Source of the DNA: Cryptomeria japonica
Lineage: Eukaryota > Streptophyta > Pinopsida > Cupressales > Cupressaceae
Assembly: GCF_030272615.1 (NCBI RefSeq)
Contig: NC_081411.1
Location: 42,213,140-42,277,139, forward strand
Length of the DNA stretch: 64,000 bases
Reading direction: 5' to 3'
The notes below the pieces were generated by a model. It made no database searches, was not told where the DNA came from, and was given only the letters and a program-made list of their open reading frames with translations. The first letter of the stretch is position 1, and each line of letters opens with the position of its first letter. Made by a program: the position numbers and the translations under genes. Shown in pieces: positions 44,845 to 55,978 of this stretch.

Positions 44845-46271
44845 TGATGGTATGATGAAAGAATAAGTATCTGGTAGATAACTGAGAGGGGGGGTGAATT
44901 AGTATTCTAAAAATATGATACAAACTTCCCAAACTCAAACTCAAACACACAAAGTAAACTTTAACTTGTTGAGATTAATACTCATAAGAATACTCAACAT
45001 CAACCGGTTAACTATTATACGAACTTAACAGTAAAGAAATTCAACCTTGTAAACATCAAAATGCTTAATCATATATCAACATATTCAATCTCTCAATGCT
45101 TCCAGTTATCATGCCTTATCAGAATGGTTAAGTAGTTAATCAAATCAGCACATAAGATCATAACCACAAAAACATTCACCATATGACACAAATATTTATA
45201 CATGGAAAACCCAAATAGGTAAAAACCACGGTGAGATGAGACTCACAAGATAGCTATCTGAAGTTCACCATGTTAGGAGCTAAGCTTGTTAAAGCTTTTA
45301 CAATAAGTCCTGTTAAGATCTGATCTTGTTAGGAATCACCCGGTTAAAGGATTTGCAAAATGCCTTGATGAAAAGAAAAATACCCTATTAGGAGTAACGT
45401 CGATAGACGATTTGAAAATCCAAGCTAATGAACTACCTTGTTAGAGGATTTATGAAGTAACCAATCTTGTTAGAGCTAACTCGGTTAAGGGATTTCAATT
45501 ATGTTGTAATTGTTAGAAACAACAGGCTTTCTTGATCTATTTGAATAGCACTATATTTGCTTGATCAGATCCTTTTAAGGTTCAATCTGCCTTTACACAA
45601 ACTACATATCCATTCACTGGTTAGGCAAGCACACACTCAACTGGTTTTTGTCAGCTTTGCCAACCTCATTAATAAAACAACTTCATCGACCTTAAATACA
45701 AATCAACTAGGTCGGTAACACAACAAAAACATAATTCTCTCATAGAGATTACAAACAAATCGGTTCAAATGTAATCATTGGATTTATATAGCAATATATA
45801 CACATTCTTCAAGAAAATTCCAACCGCTCCATGATCACCGCTTCATTGGATTTGTAACTCATCACGTGTTATGCATTAGATGCAATCTACTTTTCTCATT
45901 CCCTAGACAATCAAACAAATGTGCCAAAACAATCCGAACTTATCCTCATACAATGATCACACATGTCTCCATGTTTACCACTCAACATTAGATCTCATTT
46001 TGACAAATCTTGATCGGTTAGGGTTAACCAAAAATAACTGGTAGGGTTTACCGGTTCAACTAGATAGAAAGGGTTTAACCTTATACACTGGTTCAACTTA
46101 GAAACTTACATACCAGTTCCCAACATCTTCCACAAAGTTGTTCCAACCGGTTACAAGACAATATCAATAATAACAAAAACATTATCAATATCATAAATAC
46201 CATTACCTATTCAATTGACATCAATGACAATATGTCATATCATTAATGCAATCCTTAAGCAAACGCCAACA
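44845..46271 (-). repeat. C1 5' LTR
   Basis: 1,427 bp, TG...CA ends. Matches the split 3' LTR over its last 1.2 kb. The middle (about 45260-45510) consists of degenerate short repeats built on GTTAGGAG / GGTTAGAGGATTT. Confidence 0.8.
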
Positions 46272-46671
46272 ACATTGCCATTTCAGGATCTAATTGTAAG
46301 GCTTCCTTCTCCTGATGCCAATGTTCATGCAAAGTTGCATTTTCCCATTTGATCTTAGAGATTTCATGGTCTAGCTCTTTGATTAGGTCTTCAACTACCC
46401 TCCTTGCTTGAAGTTCTTGGCTCATACGGATTGTTAGGGCTTCAAATTCTCTTCTCAGATTTAGCTTTTCACCATTTAGTTTTTCCACTTCTTCAACCAG
46501 TGCATCAATGTTGGCTTCATTTGAAGAATTATTGTCAGAGATCTCTAATACTTGCTTAGTCGGCTCTCTCTTTTTAACTTGTGAAGCTTTAAATTTGACC
46601 CTCGGGGTTTCAAGCTCTTCCTTGGTTGCATCAAGCACTCTAGCCATCTCTCTATAGCTCATATCCCCCAT
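46272..46671 (-). pseudogene. Gag N-terminus of element E
   Basis: ATG at 46671 lies 48 bp after the PBS in a GCCACCATGG context. About 133 codons are strongly helical with heptads (VEEVEKLNGEKLNLRREFEA, RRVVEDLIKELDHEISKI). The frame runs into C1 at 46272. The helical region resumes at 19375, so C1 split this gag. No frame break in this piece. Confidence 0.65.
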
Positions 46672-46718
46672 GGTGGCTTTATGGTTTCCTTCCAAGTGAT
46701 TAGACCTTAAGGAATTTA

Positions 46719-46731
46719 GGCTCTGATACCA
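46719..46731 (-). promoter_or_regulatory. Element E primer binding site (initiator tRNA-Met)
   Basis: TGGTATCAGAGCC on the minus strand, two bases after the LTR end at 46734. Confidence 0.85.
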
Positions 46732-46733
46732 AG

Positions 46734-47063
46734 TGATAGACTTATAAAGCACTGAGAGGGAGGGTGAATCAGTGATAGCAAAAACAATACCACTTTAATC
46801 ACAGGCCGGTAAAAATAGTTAACTAGTTTATTTAAAACTATGCATGCAATCGAAAGTGATATTAAAGCATCCACAACAAGTAAAACATCCACCATAATAC
46901 AAGTGTTTATATGTAGAAAACCCAACTAGTAAAAACCATGGTGAGATGGGACTCACAAGTTAACTATCTGTTGTATAGGTAACTGGTCGGTTAAGGTCTA
47001 CAAAGTGCTATGCTAGGAGCGAATCATATTAAAGATCCCAATGCCTTGTTAGGAGCTATACAC
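46734..47063 (-). repeat. Element E 5' LTR, part next to PBS
   Basis: Starts (plus strand) TGATAGACTTATAAAG and resembles the beginning of the C1 LTR (CTGAGAGGG..GGGTGAAT shared), so E and C1 are related families. It is cut by ChrV at 47063 and continues at 63281. Confidence 0.7.
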
Positions 47064-48553
47064 TGGTGCAAGAGCACCTCATCAAAACTAAAATCATGAC
47101 CCTAAGGATGAATACTAGGATCATTAGAGTGTCTTAGTGTGTGTTGTGTTTCATGTATGCAATAAACCCCACCATGTAAACCCATGTCACCAATTAGGCA
47201 TTTTGATGAGCCCATTGGGAAAATGGGGTCAATAGGGGTAGTAGTTGATTTAGTTGTGTTTAATAGGTTTGATTCATCTTTTAGGAGTGTTTGGTTGATC
47301 CATGTGTGTGTATTTCAACCTTGGCAAGTTTGACAACACTTGTGCAAAATTGCAAAAATGCAACTTTTGAGTGCAAAAGTGCAACTTTTTTAATTTTGGT
47401 TGGAGGAATCCTTTCAACGGATCCAACCTACTCCAAATTCAGTTGGCAACTGTTCGACAGTTTTATAAGCCTTGTGGGAATGATTCCCAAGGTGAGCGGA
47501 TGGTGTATGTGGAGTTGTGAAGCAATTGAACACAAGAATACTGAAGATTTCCCAGAAATATTGACTTTGATTTGATTGTACGTGCCTTTACGGACTGTTC
47601 TGAATCACACCATTCATGAAATAGGTGGAGGCATGAATTAACTTTCATTTGAAGGTAGTCTAAGGCCTAATTATTTTGTAGTGAGAACCCTCCATTCTTC
47701 TGATTGCAACCTGGAAAGCTAGGCTTTGGCTAGGGTTTTAACCAAAAATGGCCTTATCTTGCATTCTATCCATCTAGAAGTTTCTTCCTTTGGTGGGATG
47801 CAGGATTAGCCTCTTTAATTTAGTGTTTTCATGGCTTGTCACAAGGTAAACTTGGTTGTGTGGAGAAAAGAGCAATATTAGGTAGGCATCTCTATGTGAC
47901 TACCTAGGACAAGATTTAGGACAATCATCATAAAATGTCTTAGCGGTGGATTTCAGGCATGTAACCCTGTAATTAGAGGTTACTAACCATTCCCCACATG
48001 CTCATGAAGTTGGTTTTGCAATTGGTTTACCGGTAAGAGGAGTTGCTTTGTAAAATGAGCCTAATTGCCCCCATTAGGTCTCTCGGTCTCTAAAGGGTAC
48101 AGACCTTTAATGTGCAGACCTCACCAAACCATTTTGGGATTGAATGTAATTCCAAAAGGGTGTCTAGAATGGTAATTTGTTTGTCAGTGTGTGTGGAAAA
48201 TTTTGGAGTTGTATTCAAATACTGGTAGAAAAGGGCTACTAGCCAAGAGGGTAGGTTTCCAAAGGAGGTATAAGGATTTGAAGATAAAACCCTGAACCAA
48301 TGCTTGGATCAATTTGTAGTAGACCAAAATGGACTGAATCCAAAGTTTCTAAGGAAAATGGTTACCGTTAAGATATGTTTGAGAACTTGAAGCCTTTTAC
48401 CCACCTCGAGTAGGCTTAGGACTAGTGAAGTTGTGTGTAGTTTCAATCAAGGTGTGGAGCCCTTCCTTGCAAGACCATAGTGAATATTAGAGGGGTAAGA
48501 AGTCTAACCTGGTTTGGGCTTGTCCTTATGTGTGTGAGAAGGGCTTTGCATCA
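47064..48553 (+). repeat. ChrV 5' LTR
   Basis: About 1.49 kb, homologous to 61823-63280 with many substitutions and small indels. Ends TGGTG...CATCA. The start could also be the TG at 47067. Confidence 0.75.
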
Positions 48554-48555
48554 AA

Positions 48556-48567
48556 TGGTATCAAATC
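48556..48567 (+). promoter_or_regulatory. ChrV primer binding site (degenerate Met type)
   Basis: TGGTATCAAATC, two bases after the LTR, differs at two positions from the initiator-Met site TGGTATCAGAGC. Confidence 0.7.
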
Positions 48568-48603
48568 TTAGGAGTACATTCTTGTACCAGTGTAGTAGAC
48601 AAG

Positions 48604-49077
48604 ATGTCAGAAGAAGAGGGATCCCAAGATCTCCCATCAAGGATGACCAATGCAGAGTTGGTTGTCATGGTCAAGATGCAGTTGGTAGAGAGTAGAGCAG
48701 TTAGGGCTGAAAATCAGGCCTTGAGAAATGAGATGGACCAGTTGAAGGGCAAAGTAGAGATGGGAGAAAGAGACTCTGGAGGAGATGAAGAAGGGGATGA
48801 AGTGGAGACCCCTTGGCAAGAAGAACTAGAGGTACCTGCAAACTCGAGACCCCTGATGAGTTTCCTCAAGTCCATGGAAAGAAGAATAATGGATGTGAAG
48901 TTGGATCTACTAGTGTTTGCTGGTAAGATGGAACCGGATACAATGATGGAGTGGATAGACTCCTTGGATAATTTCTTTGAGACCGAAGACATACTTGAAC
49001 ACCAAAGAGTGAAGACGACCCAATCCAAAATGAAAGGGGCTGCACTAACTTGGTGTAATTTCATCCAAGATGAGAAG
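48604..49077 (+). pseudogene. ChrV gag, N-terminal part
   Basis: 158 codons from ATG 48604 (MSEEEGSQD). A helical N-terminus (RAENQALRNEMDQLKGKV) is followed by the start of the gag domain: DLLVFAGKMEPDTMMEWIDSLDNFFE, then KMKGAALTWC. TatC interrupts it after codon DEK; reading resumes in frame at 57629 once the AGAAG duplication is counted once. Confidence 0.8.
49073..49077. repeat. Target site duplication of TatC, left copy (AGAAG)
   Basis: Identical to 57624-57628 on the other side of the element. Confidence 0.9.
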
Positions 49078-50737
49078 TGTAGCGTCGTAAATTGTACGCA
49101 CTTGCTAGGGTGGTACAGTTTCACACCTAGTTTAGCACCCGCCTTGGCGCATTTTGCATTTTGCATTGCATTTCCCCCTTAGCACTTAATTAATCAAATT
49201 AATTAGGTCTAAGGTTCTATTTCATCATCTTCCACATCATAAAGTTGGGCCATTTCGTTAAAGTGTGCCCCTTTCATTTTATTCTCCCAATACATCATTT
49301 AATCTAAAACCCTAATTAGGTCCTATTTTGAACTTGAGGGCTTGATTTCGGGGGTCAAAACATCTCGAAATCACCTGTAACTTCGGGATTCTCTCTAAAA
49401 TCATCATATCTGACGGCCCTGAAAATTTGGTGAAAAGTTGTCGGGACCATGGCGCCCGTGCACATGGTCCCGAACATTTTTCCCGAAATTTTAGGAGCGC
49501 GATCCAATCATAAAATAAAGCTTAACCCCAAGAAATTGGCAGGATATTCAATCTCTAGGTCGGCCAAAAGTTGAAATTAAGACCTAGGGTTTCATATATA
49601 AGAGTTCTCTTTCTTCATTTGAAAGGATCCGAATTTTGGTTTTCAGGACCTCATATGCAGTGAAAGAGCAGATCTTTGAAGACTTCAACAACATTCAACA
49701 TCCTTCTATCAAGCATTTATCAATTTCATTCATCCATTTTAGGGCTTGGAAGACATTGAAGAACAATAGGAGATTACCGACTGAAGATTGGCTTGTACTC
49801 CTCCCTTGAGGGTTGGGTATGATTTCATGTTGTTTTCATGTCTTTGCATAAGCTTCAATATATCCTTTATTCATGCTTTAGATCACTTTGCATCTTGATT
49901 TAGAGCATTTACATTATCATTTACAAGCAATTAGGGTTTACTTTCTAGGTTGCTCTAGTTTGCTTTCTTGCATTTAAGGACCTTGCACACACACTAGGTC
50001 TGCACACACAATACATTTTACTATACAACTTGGCTATTCGTGGAGGTGGAAATCACCGAAGCGGGGGTTTGACTAAGGCAAAACCCTATATAGCCGCCCA
50101 CAACACCTTTTCAGATATAAGTGCAGGTTTCGGGACTCGGACGACGCCGCAGGTTGCAGATCCGGGAGAAGCAGACTGAGACCGACCTTCCCACCAAATC
50201 TCAGAGCAAAAGACCAGGACAGGGGCGTGGGGCGCCCTGGTCCTGCCAGGATAGGGGCGCTGGGTGCCCTGGTCCCTGGGATAGGGGCGCTGGGCGCCCT
50301 GGTCCTTCAGACAGCATTTTTGACAGCTTTTTCTAGAGTGCAAAAACAGCAGTTTTCGGAGCAGTTTCAGGTGCAGAATCAGGACAGTGGCACCCGCGCC
50401 CCCGTCCCGAACATTTTCACTCAGATTTTAACACCAGGTACACATTTACATTCTTGTCTTGTCCTTGTGTTTACAGCTTTCCATTATTTAAGTTCAATTC
50501 TGCAAATCTTGTCATTAGTTCATACTTGCACTTTGGGGTTTGGGATTGAACTTGCATCATTTTATCTTTCAATTACAACAAAGGAATAGAAATCCTAATA
50601 GGTAGCCCGTGGCTCTCTCTTCCACAAGAAGAAGTAGCCAATTGTGTGATACCTCTAGGCTCTTTCATATTCCACAAGTGTGTGGTTGGAAGTGAGATTA
50701 GGGCATGTTTGCTTAGTGTCACTTTTTCTCCTACACA
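49078..50737 (+). repeat. TatC 5' LTR
   Basis: 1,660 bp, TGTAGCGTCG...CCTACACA. It differs from 55994-57623 by about 15 substitutions (mostly transitions) and one extra 30-bp unit in a GC-rich tandem (50200-50310). A TATA box lies at 49595-49601. No gene is seen in it. Confidence 0.9.
49595..49601 (+). promoter_or_regulatory. TATA box in TatC 5' LTR
   Basis: TATATAA within CATATATAAGAG, conserved at 56511-56517 in the 3' LTR. A transcript start about 30 bp downstream is plausible. Confidence 0.55.
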
Positions 50738-51085
50738 TTTTGGTGAACCCGACGTGAATATTCCAATCTTCTCTAATTCTGATTTATGTTTTCAAATTTG
50801 AGTGTTTATGCTATTTCAAAATCAAATTTGTATTTACAAGTTTTAATTTCTTGCAAGATTCAAAAAAATCTAGAGGAAATTTTTGCTAAAACCCTAATTT
50901 TTCAATTCAAAGTTGAACTTGTGGATAGCTTAATTGGGATCAATAATTTCAAATCTGATTTAGGAACTCATTTGAATCATAAATTTCATTTTCTAAATCT
51001 ACATTCTAAGTGCTTGCATTGGTTAAAATTAAATATTTCCTTCTATTTTGCATGTGTTATCATTTGAAAAAGAAAAATTGTTGTC
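50738..51085 (+). other. TatC leader with primer binding site
   Basis: The candidate PBS TGGTGAACCCGACGTGAA lies at 50741-50758, three bases after the LTR. I cannot assign the tRNA. The rest is AT-rich leader with no supported ORF. Confidence 0.55.
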
Positions 51086-54000
51086 ATGATGCATTCATTT
51101 CATAGATGTGATAATGGGTTAGCTTCCCTTGTTTCAATTTTTCCTTCTCCTAAAGAACCTCCCCCCATCTATAACAACATTTTAGTGCCTAAAAGAGTTG
51201 CTTATGATCCCTTTGAGACTCTCCCATGCTCTACGGATGAAGACTTTAAGAGTGATCTTGACAAGTCTCCTAAAATGTGCCCTTGCTATTTAGCTATCCT
51301 AGAGGAAGAGAATGATATCATAAACACCTTTCTTAATGTTATTTCACCTTCCCTACATGATGCCTCTTTAAGTGAAAAGGTATTGATGGACATTGACTTA
51401 TTTTCTCCTAAAGTTGGTCCTTCCAATGGGGGCATGTTAGTACAACAAGAGGTTATGAACACTTCTTTCAAAGATCTCCTTCCTAAGCATGAATCTTTGG
51501 AGAAATATGTTCATGTTCCTCCTAAAAAACACTCCCTTCATGAGGATCCTTTTGTGCAAGAAGATGATATTATCCCTACATTTCCTATTGATGGCATTTC
51601 CTTTTCTAACAAAATTCCCACTAGAGATGATGAATTAATGATAAATGCTTACCCTTCTCCTAAAGTTTGTCTTACCCATAAGCATCCCTTAGAGAAAGAA
51701 GATGAAATAATAAGCACTTTCCTTAATTCTCTCTCCCCTAAAGATCATATTGAACATATTTTGAGGAAAGAGGATGAGTTTAACACATCTATTGATGCCC
51801 TCCCTTCTAAGGATGAGGAATTAATAAACAATGTTATCTCCTCTCCTGAAATTGACAATACTTCAAACATTCCTTTTAACAACTTCACTATTTGGGATGA
51901 ACCATTGGAAGAAGGTGTAGATTATTCTCTACCCCGTGAGAGAACCCTAGCCAAAGGGGATGAAATCAAGATTGAAAACTCCCTTGATAGTTTCTCACCT
52001 TCCTTGAATCTTAATTATTCTCCCTCTAAAAATAAAGCATCTCCCTCTCCTCAATTTGGTTCTACTCATAAGGAAACCCTAGTTCAAAGCAAGATGGTTA
52101 ACATTTCTTTCAGAGATCTCCCTCTCAAAGGTGAGACTTTAGAGAGTAATGTTGATCCTTCTCCTAGAGAGTTTATTCCCCATGTAGATCATTTGATGAT
52201 AGAGGATGATATGACCTTTCCTCTTCCTACTAGAACATCAATGCCTACCCCTTGTCTCTCTCCTAAAATTGATTTAATCTGTGATGAGATTTTGGTGCAA
52301 GAGAAGACCATCAACAATTCTTCCAACATTTTTTTTCATTCCTCTAAACCATCCTCAATCAATTTGATACATGTGAATGAAACACCTAACAAACCTCTCT
52401 TCACTGTCCAAGGTGCTTGTCCTTCTCAAAATTCTCAACCTTTAAATAAGCCTATCTTAGTGGTTCAAGGTGGTTATGCTAATGATTCTTTTTGCACTCC
52501 TAAGAAACCTATTATTATTGTGCAAGGAGGTTATTCTACTAAGAGCCCTTATGATTATGCTAAGCAACTGACTAGAGAGAGTTATCATGCGGTTGCCCAT
52601 ACCTATAACACAAGAAATAATAGGCAGCCTAATCTTCCTCCTGTTACTCCAGTGTCTCTTCCTAATCCTCAACCAATTCTTCCGCAAGCTCCACGTATTT
52701 CACAAGTTCTTGGTAAGGAATATGATCTCATAGAACAACTTAAAGCTACCCCTGCTAAGATATCCCTTTGGGATTTGATTCAAACTTCTTCCGCTCATCA
52801 TGGAATGTTACAGGATGCCTTGAAAGATTTGAATGTTCCTCCACCGAATACATCTAGTAATATAGCATCTTTAGTTAACTCTGTGATGAATCCTAAAGCT
52901 CAAATTGTGTTTACCCAAGATGAGTTGCCTACTAGTGAAATTCAACAACAATATGATCCCTTGATGATTGTGGTTATCATAAATGACACGGCTATAAGAC
53001 GAACACTGATAGATAATGGTTCTGGCCTTAATGTGTGTAGCATTAATCTATTGCATAAGATGAATGTGGATACATCCCTTATTGAGCCTGACTCTCGTCC
53101 CATTCGAGGCTTTGATAATGTGGCTAAGTCTTCATTAGGTATTATCACCTTACCCATCACAGTGGGACCTGTTACTTTGCCTACTCCTATCCATGTTATG
53201 TCAGGAAATCTAACATACAACTTGTTATTAGGGAGACCTTGGATTCACAATATGCAAGTTGTCCCCTCTACATTGCATAGACAAGTTAAATTCATTTACA
53301 ACAACAAGACATATACCTTGATAGGTGATACTAATTTTCAAGCTTGTTTGCAAACATCTACTTCCAAAGGGAGTTCTTCTAAGCCTTCCTCTTCTCGTGA
53401 TGACTCATTAAACAAAATACCTATGGATGAATCATCACCCTCTGATAATCAAAATTCTTTGGATGAGTCTAAAGCTCCTGAAGAAGTTCCTTCTCGACTT
53501 GAGTCTACATATGAAAAGGCTTTTGATCCTGAGAAGGTTCTCGCAGATGACGATTGGGGATCTCTTGACTTTAATCCCACCTTTGTAGGTGAATATAGGG
53601 TTCCTCCTAGAGATCTTAAAGGTAAAAAGAAGGAAGAAACTAGAGATCAATCAGTCTTACTTGAACCTATGAGCAATAATTTTGTGGCCGCTTCTCAAAC
53701 TTCTTCTCCTCACACTTCTAATGCTGAAGGATTTGATTCTTTGTCTTATGAAAAACCTCCTTCTCTTCCTGAAATGGCTGATCGTTATGGTCGTGGTTTT
53801 CGCATTTTTGCTAAGCATGGGTATCATGGAAATGGTTGTGGTGCTCATGAACAAGGGATAAAAGTTCCTCTAGAAACTAATTTTCACAATTATGCCTTTG
53901 GACTCGGCTATAATCCCTGTAGACGTACCAAAGCATCTAAAAGACCATCTCTCAATGTGAATGCTATATTTAGTAGTGATGATGATCTCACTTCAACTAA

Positions 54001-54304
54001 ATCATCTTCTACTTCTATCAACTCTCATTCCCCTCATAAGGAAATCTTGGCAATGAACAAGTCTCTTTATGAATCCCCTCAAATTTCCAAATCCACTTAT
54101 GAATCTTTATCTCCTATTCATCATAAAGTCCTTTCCTCTAGGGATAAGGCTCTAATAAATTACACTCATCCCTCTCCTAAGATTTCTTGTGACTTTTTTT
54201 GTTCAATTTTTATCATTTTACACATGTTTTTGATCTCACTTATAGTTGAGCATTTAACATGTCATATTCAAATACCTCATTTAGTCTATCATGTCTTTAA
54301 ATAA
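51086..54304 (+). CDS. TatC 1,072-codon protein: repeat-rich N-terminus, retropepsin, G-patch
   Basis: An intact ORF. Residues 1-430 form a low-complexity region with imperfect repeats around (K/E)EDEI-I-TFLN-LSPK and LVQ...NTSF(K/R)DLLPK. Residues 437-485 hold three KP-(I/L/F)-V-V-QGG(Y)-type units. Residues 540-640 match the pre-protease region of TatA (ISLWDLIQTSSAHHGMLQDAL). Retropepsin: LIDNGSGLNVC with Asp 643, later LLLGRPWIH and STLHRQVKFI. G-patch at about 898-945 (YGRGFRIFAKHGYHGNGCG ... GLGYNP). A hydrophobic stretch at 1036-1056 precedes the stop. It looks like the gag-pro linker of a Tat polyprotein kept without gag and pol. A pseudogene is unlikely given 1,072 open codons. Its role is unknown. 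Confidence 0.8.
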   Translation: MMHSFHRCDNGLASLVSIFPSPKEPPPIYNNILVPKRVAYDPFETLPCSTDEDFKSDLDKSPKMCPCYLAILEEENDIINTFLNVISPSLHDASLSEKVLMDIDLFSPKVGPSNGGMLVQQEVMNTSFKDLLPKHESLEKYVHVPPKKHSLHEDPFVQEDDIIPTFPIDGISFSNKIPTRDDELMINAYPSPKVCLTHKHPLEKEDEIISTFLNSLSPKDHIEHILRKEDEFNTSIDALPSKDEELINNVISSPEIDNTSNIPFNNFTIWDEPLEEGVDYSLPRERTLAKGDEIKIENSLDSFSPSLNLNYSPSKNKASPSPQFGSTHKETLVQSKMVNISFRDLPLKGETLESNVDPSPREFIPHVDHLMIEDDMTFPLPTRTSMPTPCLSPKIDLICDEILVQEKTINNSSNIFFHSSKPSSINLIHVNETPNKPLFTVQGACPSQNSQPLNKPILVVQGGYANDSFCTPKKPIIIVQGGYSTKSPYDYAKQLTRESYHAVAHTYNTRNNRQPNLPPVTPVSLPNPQPILPQAPRISQVLGKEYDLIEQLKATPAKISLWDLIQTSSAHHGMLQDALKDLNVPPPNTSSNIASLVNSVMNPKAQIVFTQDELPTSEIQQQYDPLMIVVIINDTAIRRTLIDNGSGLNVCSINLLHKMNVDTSLIEPDSRPIRGFDNVAKSSLGIITLPITVGPVTLPTPIHVMSGNLTYNLLLGRPWIHNMQVVPSTLHRQVKFIYNNKTYTLIGDTNFQACLQTSTSKGSSSKPSSSRDDSLNKIPMDESSPSDNQNSLDESKAPEEVPSRLESTYEKAFDPEKVLADDDWGSLDFNPTFVGEYRVPPRDLKGKKKEETRDQSVLLEPMSNNFVAASQTSSPHTSNAEGFDSLSYEKPPSLPEMADRYGRGFRIFAKHGYHGNGCGAHEQGIKVPLETNFHNYAFGLGYNPCRRTKASKRPSLNVNAIFSSDDDLTSTKSSSTSINSHSPHKEILAMNKSLYESPQISKSTYESLSPIHHKVLSSRDKALINYTHPSPKISCDFFCSIFIILHMFLISLIVEHLTCHIQIPHLVYHVFK

Positions 54305-55978
54305 CATTAATGGCTATTATGTTGCTCATCATTATGTGACATTGGTAGCTCATTTACTGGGAGCTCATTGTCATTCATGATGGTACAATTTCAAGTGCAA
54401 TCATATTTTTTTTGAAGCAACATAATAGCCTAATTTTCTTGTTCCTATGGGGACAAGAATGATTTCATACATCTCTTCTTTTGCTTATGTCCAAATCTCT
54501 CCCTAGAAGATTGTGTAAGTCCTTCTCATTGTCCTTATCCTTGGGAGGCAATGATCTTTCCTTATTTTTTTTTATCTAAGGATCCACTTTTTCCTATTTT
54601 GTGGATGGTGTGGACTTTATTACTTGATGTTATGCCTTGTATGCATTTGTTGTTGTTTGTTCAAGGATTCTCTCTTACAAGAGGTGTAAGTCCTTGACTA
54701 CAACCTCTTTTGCACTTGGTAAAATACATCCATAATGAATTCACTCTCCCGATTGGGTTAAAAAGAGCGTCATCCTTCATTAAGAATCACTTTCACCTCG
54801 CAAAAGAAGGAAGTATTGCATTCTTATTCTCTTATTCTAGAAGATGTTATATTTGTCTAAGATAATTCCTCTCGGGGATAGGTGTCTTTTGCACAAAGAT
54901 CTCTTCTCCTCTAAGGATCTCCTTTACACATACTACAAGATATCCCTTTTCAACTATCTTATCCTTGCTTAAAAAGTAAAAAACTCTCTTGCTTGGATCT
55001 ATGACATTGTTGCATTTTTGGGGTATCTTCTTTTGTGATGAAGGTAGGTATCCTTGTTCTACTTTGCTTATGACATAAACATTACACTTTTTGAGCAATG
55101 GGTCATTCTCGGAACCAGAGCACAGACTCTTAGAGTGAGGTGTCTCCATTTTTTCTTTTATGCAAGGTGATTATTCTCGGAACCAGAGCATAGACTCTTA
55201 GAGCGAGATGTCATGCTTTTGTACTATACATATACAGGTTGTAGCATACTCAGGCATAGACTCCTATGAGGTGCTTCTAACCTCCCTTACACACACATGC
55301 ACGAGGTTGAGTGGAACTAGCGGCATAAGGCTAGACTTTCTCACTCTCCTCCCTTACATGGATCACCTAGACAGACTCTAGGGGCTAGTTTTCCATGTCC
55401 TTTTCCCATGGATCACCTAGACAAGAGCTAGGGGCGAGAAGTCCATGTTTTCTCTCTCACTATTCTTTTCATGGATCACCAATGTGTGTATTCATGCTTT
55501 TTTCCTTTCTTTTCTTCTCTTTGCATTTTGTTTCCATTTACATCCTTCATCTTGTGTTAGAGAACTCTCAAATCCTCACACTCTTTGTTGTGTTGGAATT
55601 GAGATTTAGTCCTCTTTCTTACCAAATGATTCTCCATTAGTTTTTGATCTCATATCAAATCTTCTTGTGAGCATTTGTCATCAATATTCTTTAACAATTC
55701 GAAGTGGTAAACATGATACCCTATTTCAACTCACTAAAATTAGCAAGCCGAAACAGGGGGGGGCATATAGCTACCCTCGAATTTTCATCACCTTCCTTAG
55801 TAAGCATTAGGTGATTTTGTGATCTAACATGTGGTTTTGTAGGTTGTGGTTCCTAACTGAGTACTGCAGATACCGCTGGGGGCTTCGTTCGACAGACTTA
55901 TGGATATATCCTTTTTCAAATAATGTTTACTTTTCTGTACTTTAGCTTGCATATGCACGTAGTGTTCATATGACTGCT
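54305..55978 (+). other. TatC 3' region, repeats but no gene
   Basis: 1.7 kb without a supported ORF. Two near-identical 40-bp strings containing TTCTCGGAACCAGAGCA occur at about 55105 and 55172, and two copies of CATGGATCACCTAGACA occur near 55358 and 55408, with a third partial one near 55459. The rest is T-rich. Confidence 0.5.

Larger units (their letters stand above)
19376..46271 (-). mobile_element. C1: Ty1/copia element, interrupted by TatB
   Basis: A minus-strand copia element with 5' LTR 44845-46271, initiator-Met PBS 44831-44842, gag, zinc knuckle plus protease, integrase, RT, RNase H, polypurine tract 40336-40350 and a 3' LTR split by TatB (19376-19943 and 39706-40335). The gene order PR-IN-RT-RH is that of Ty1/copia. 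Frameshifts and stops are spread through pol. It sits within the gag of element E: coiled-coil gag sequence lies on both sides. Confidence 0.8.

Noticed and set aside
48714-49166. 150-codon minus-strand frame
   Set aside because: Shadow of ChrV gag, crossing into the TatC LTR.
50086-50343. Pro/Arg-rich frames in the TatC LTRs as genes
   Set aside because: They arise from the GC-rich 30-bp tandem and change length with unit number.
54847-55149. 100-codon minus-strand frame in TatC 3' region
   Set aside because: Overlaps non-coding direct repeats and shows no domain.
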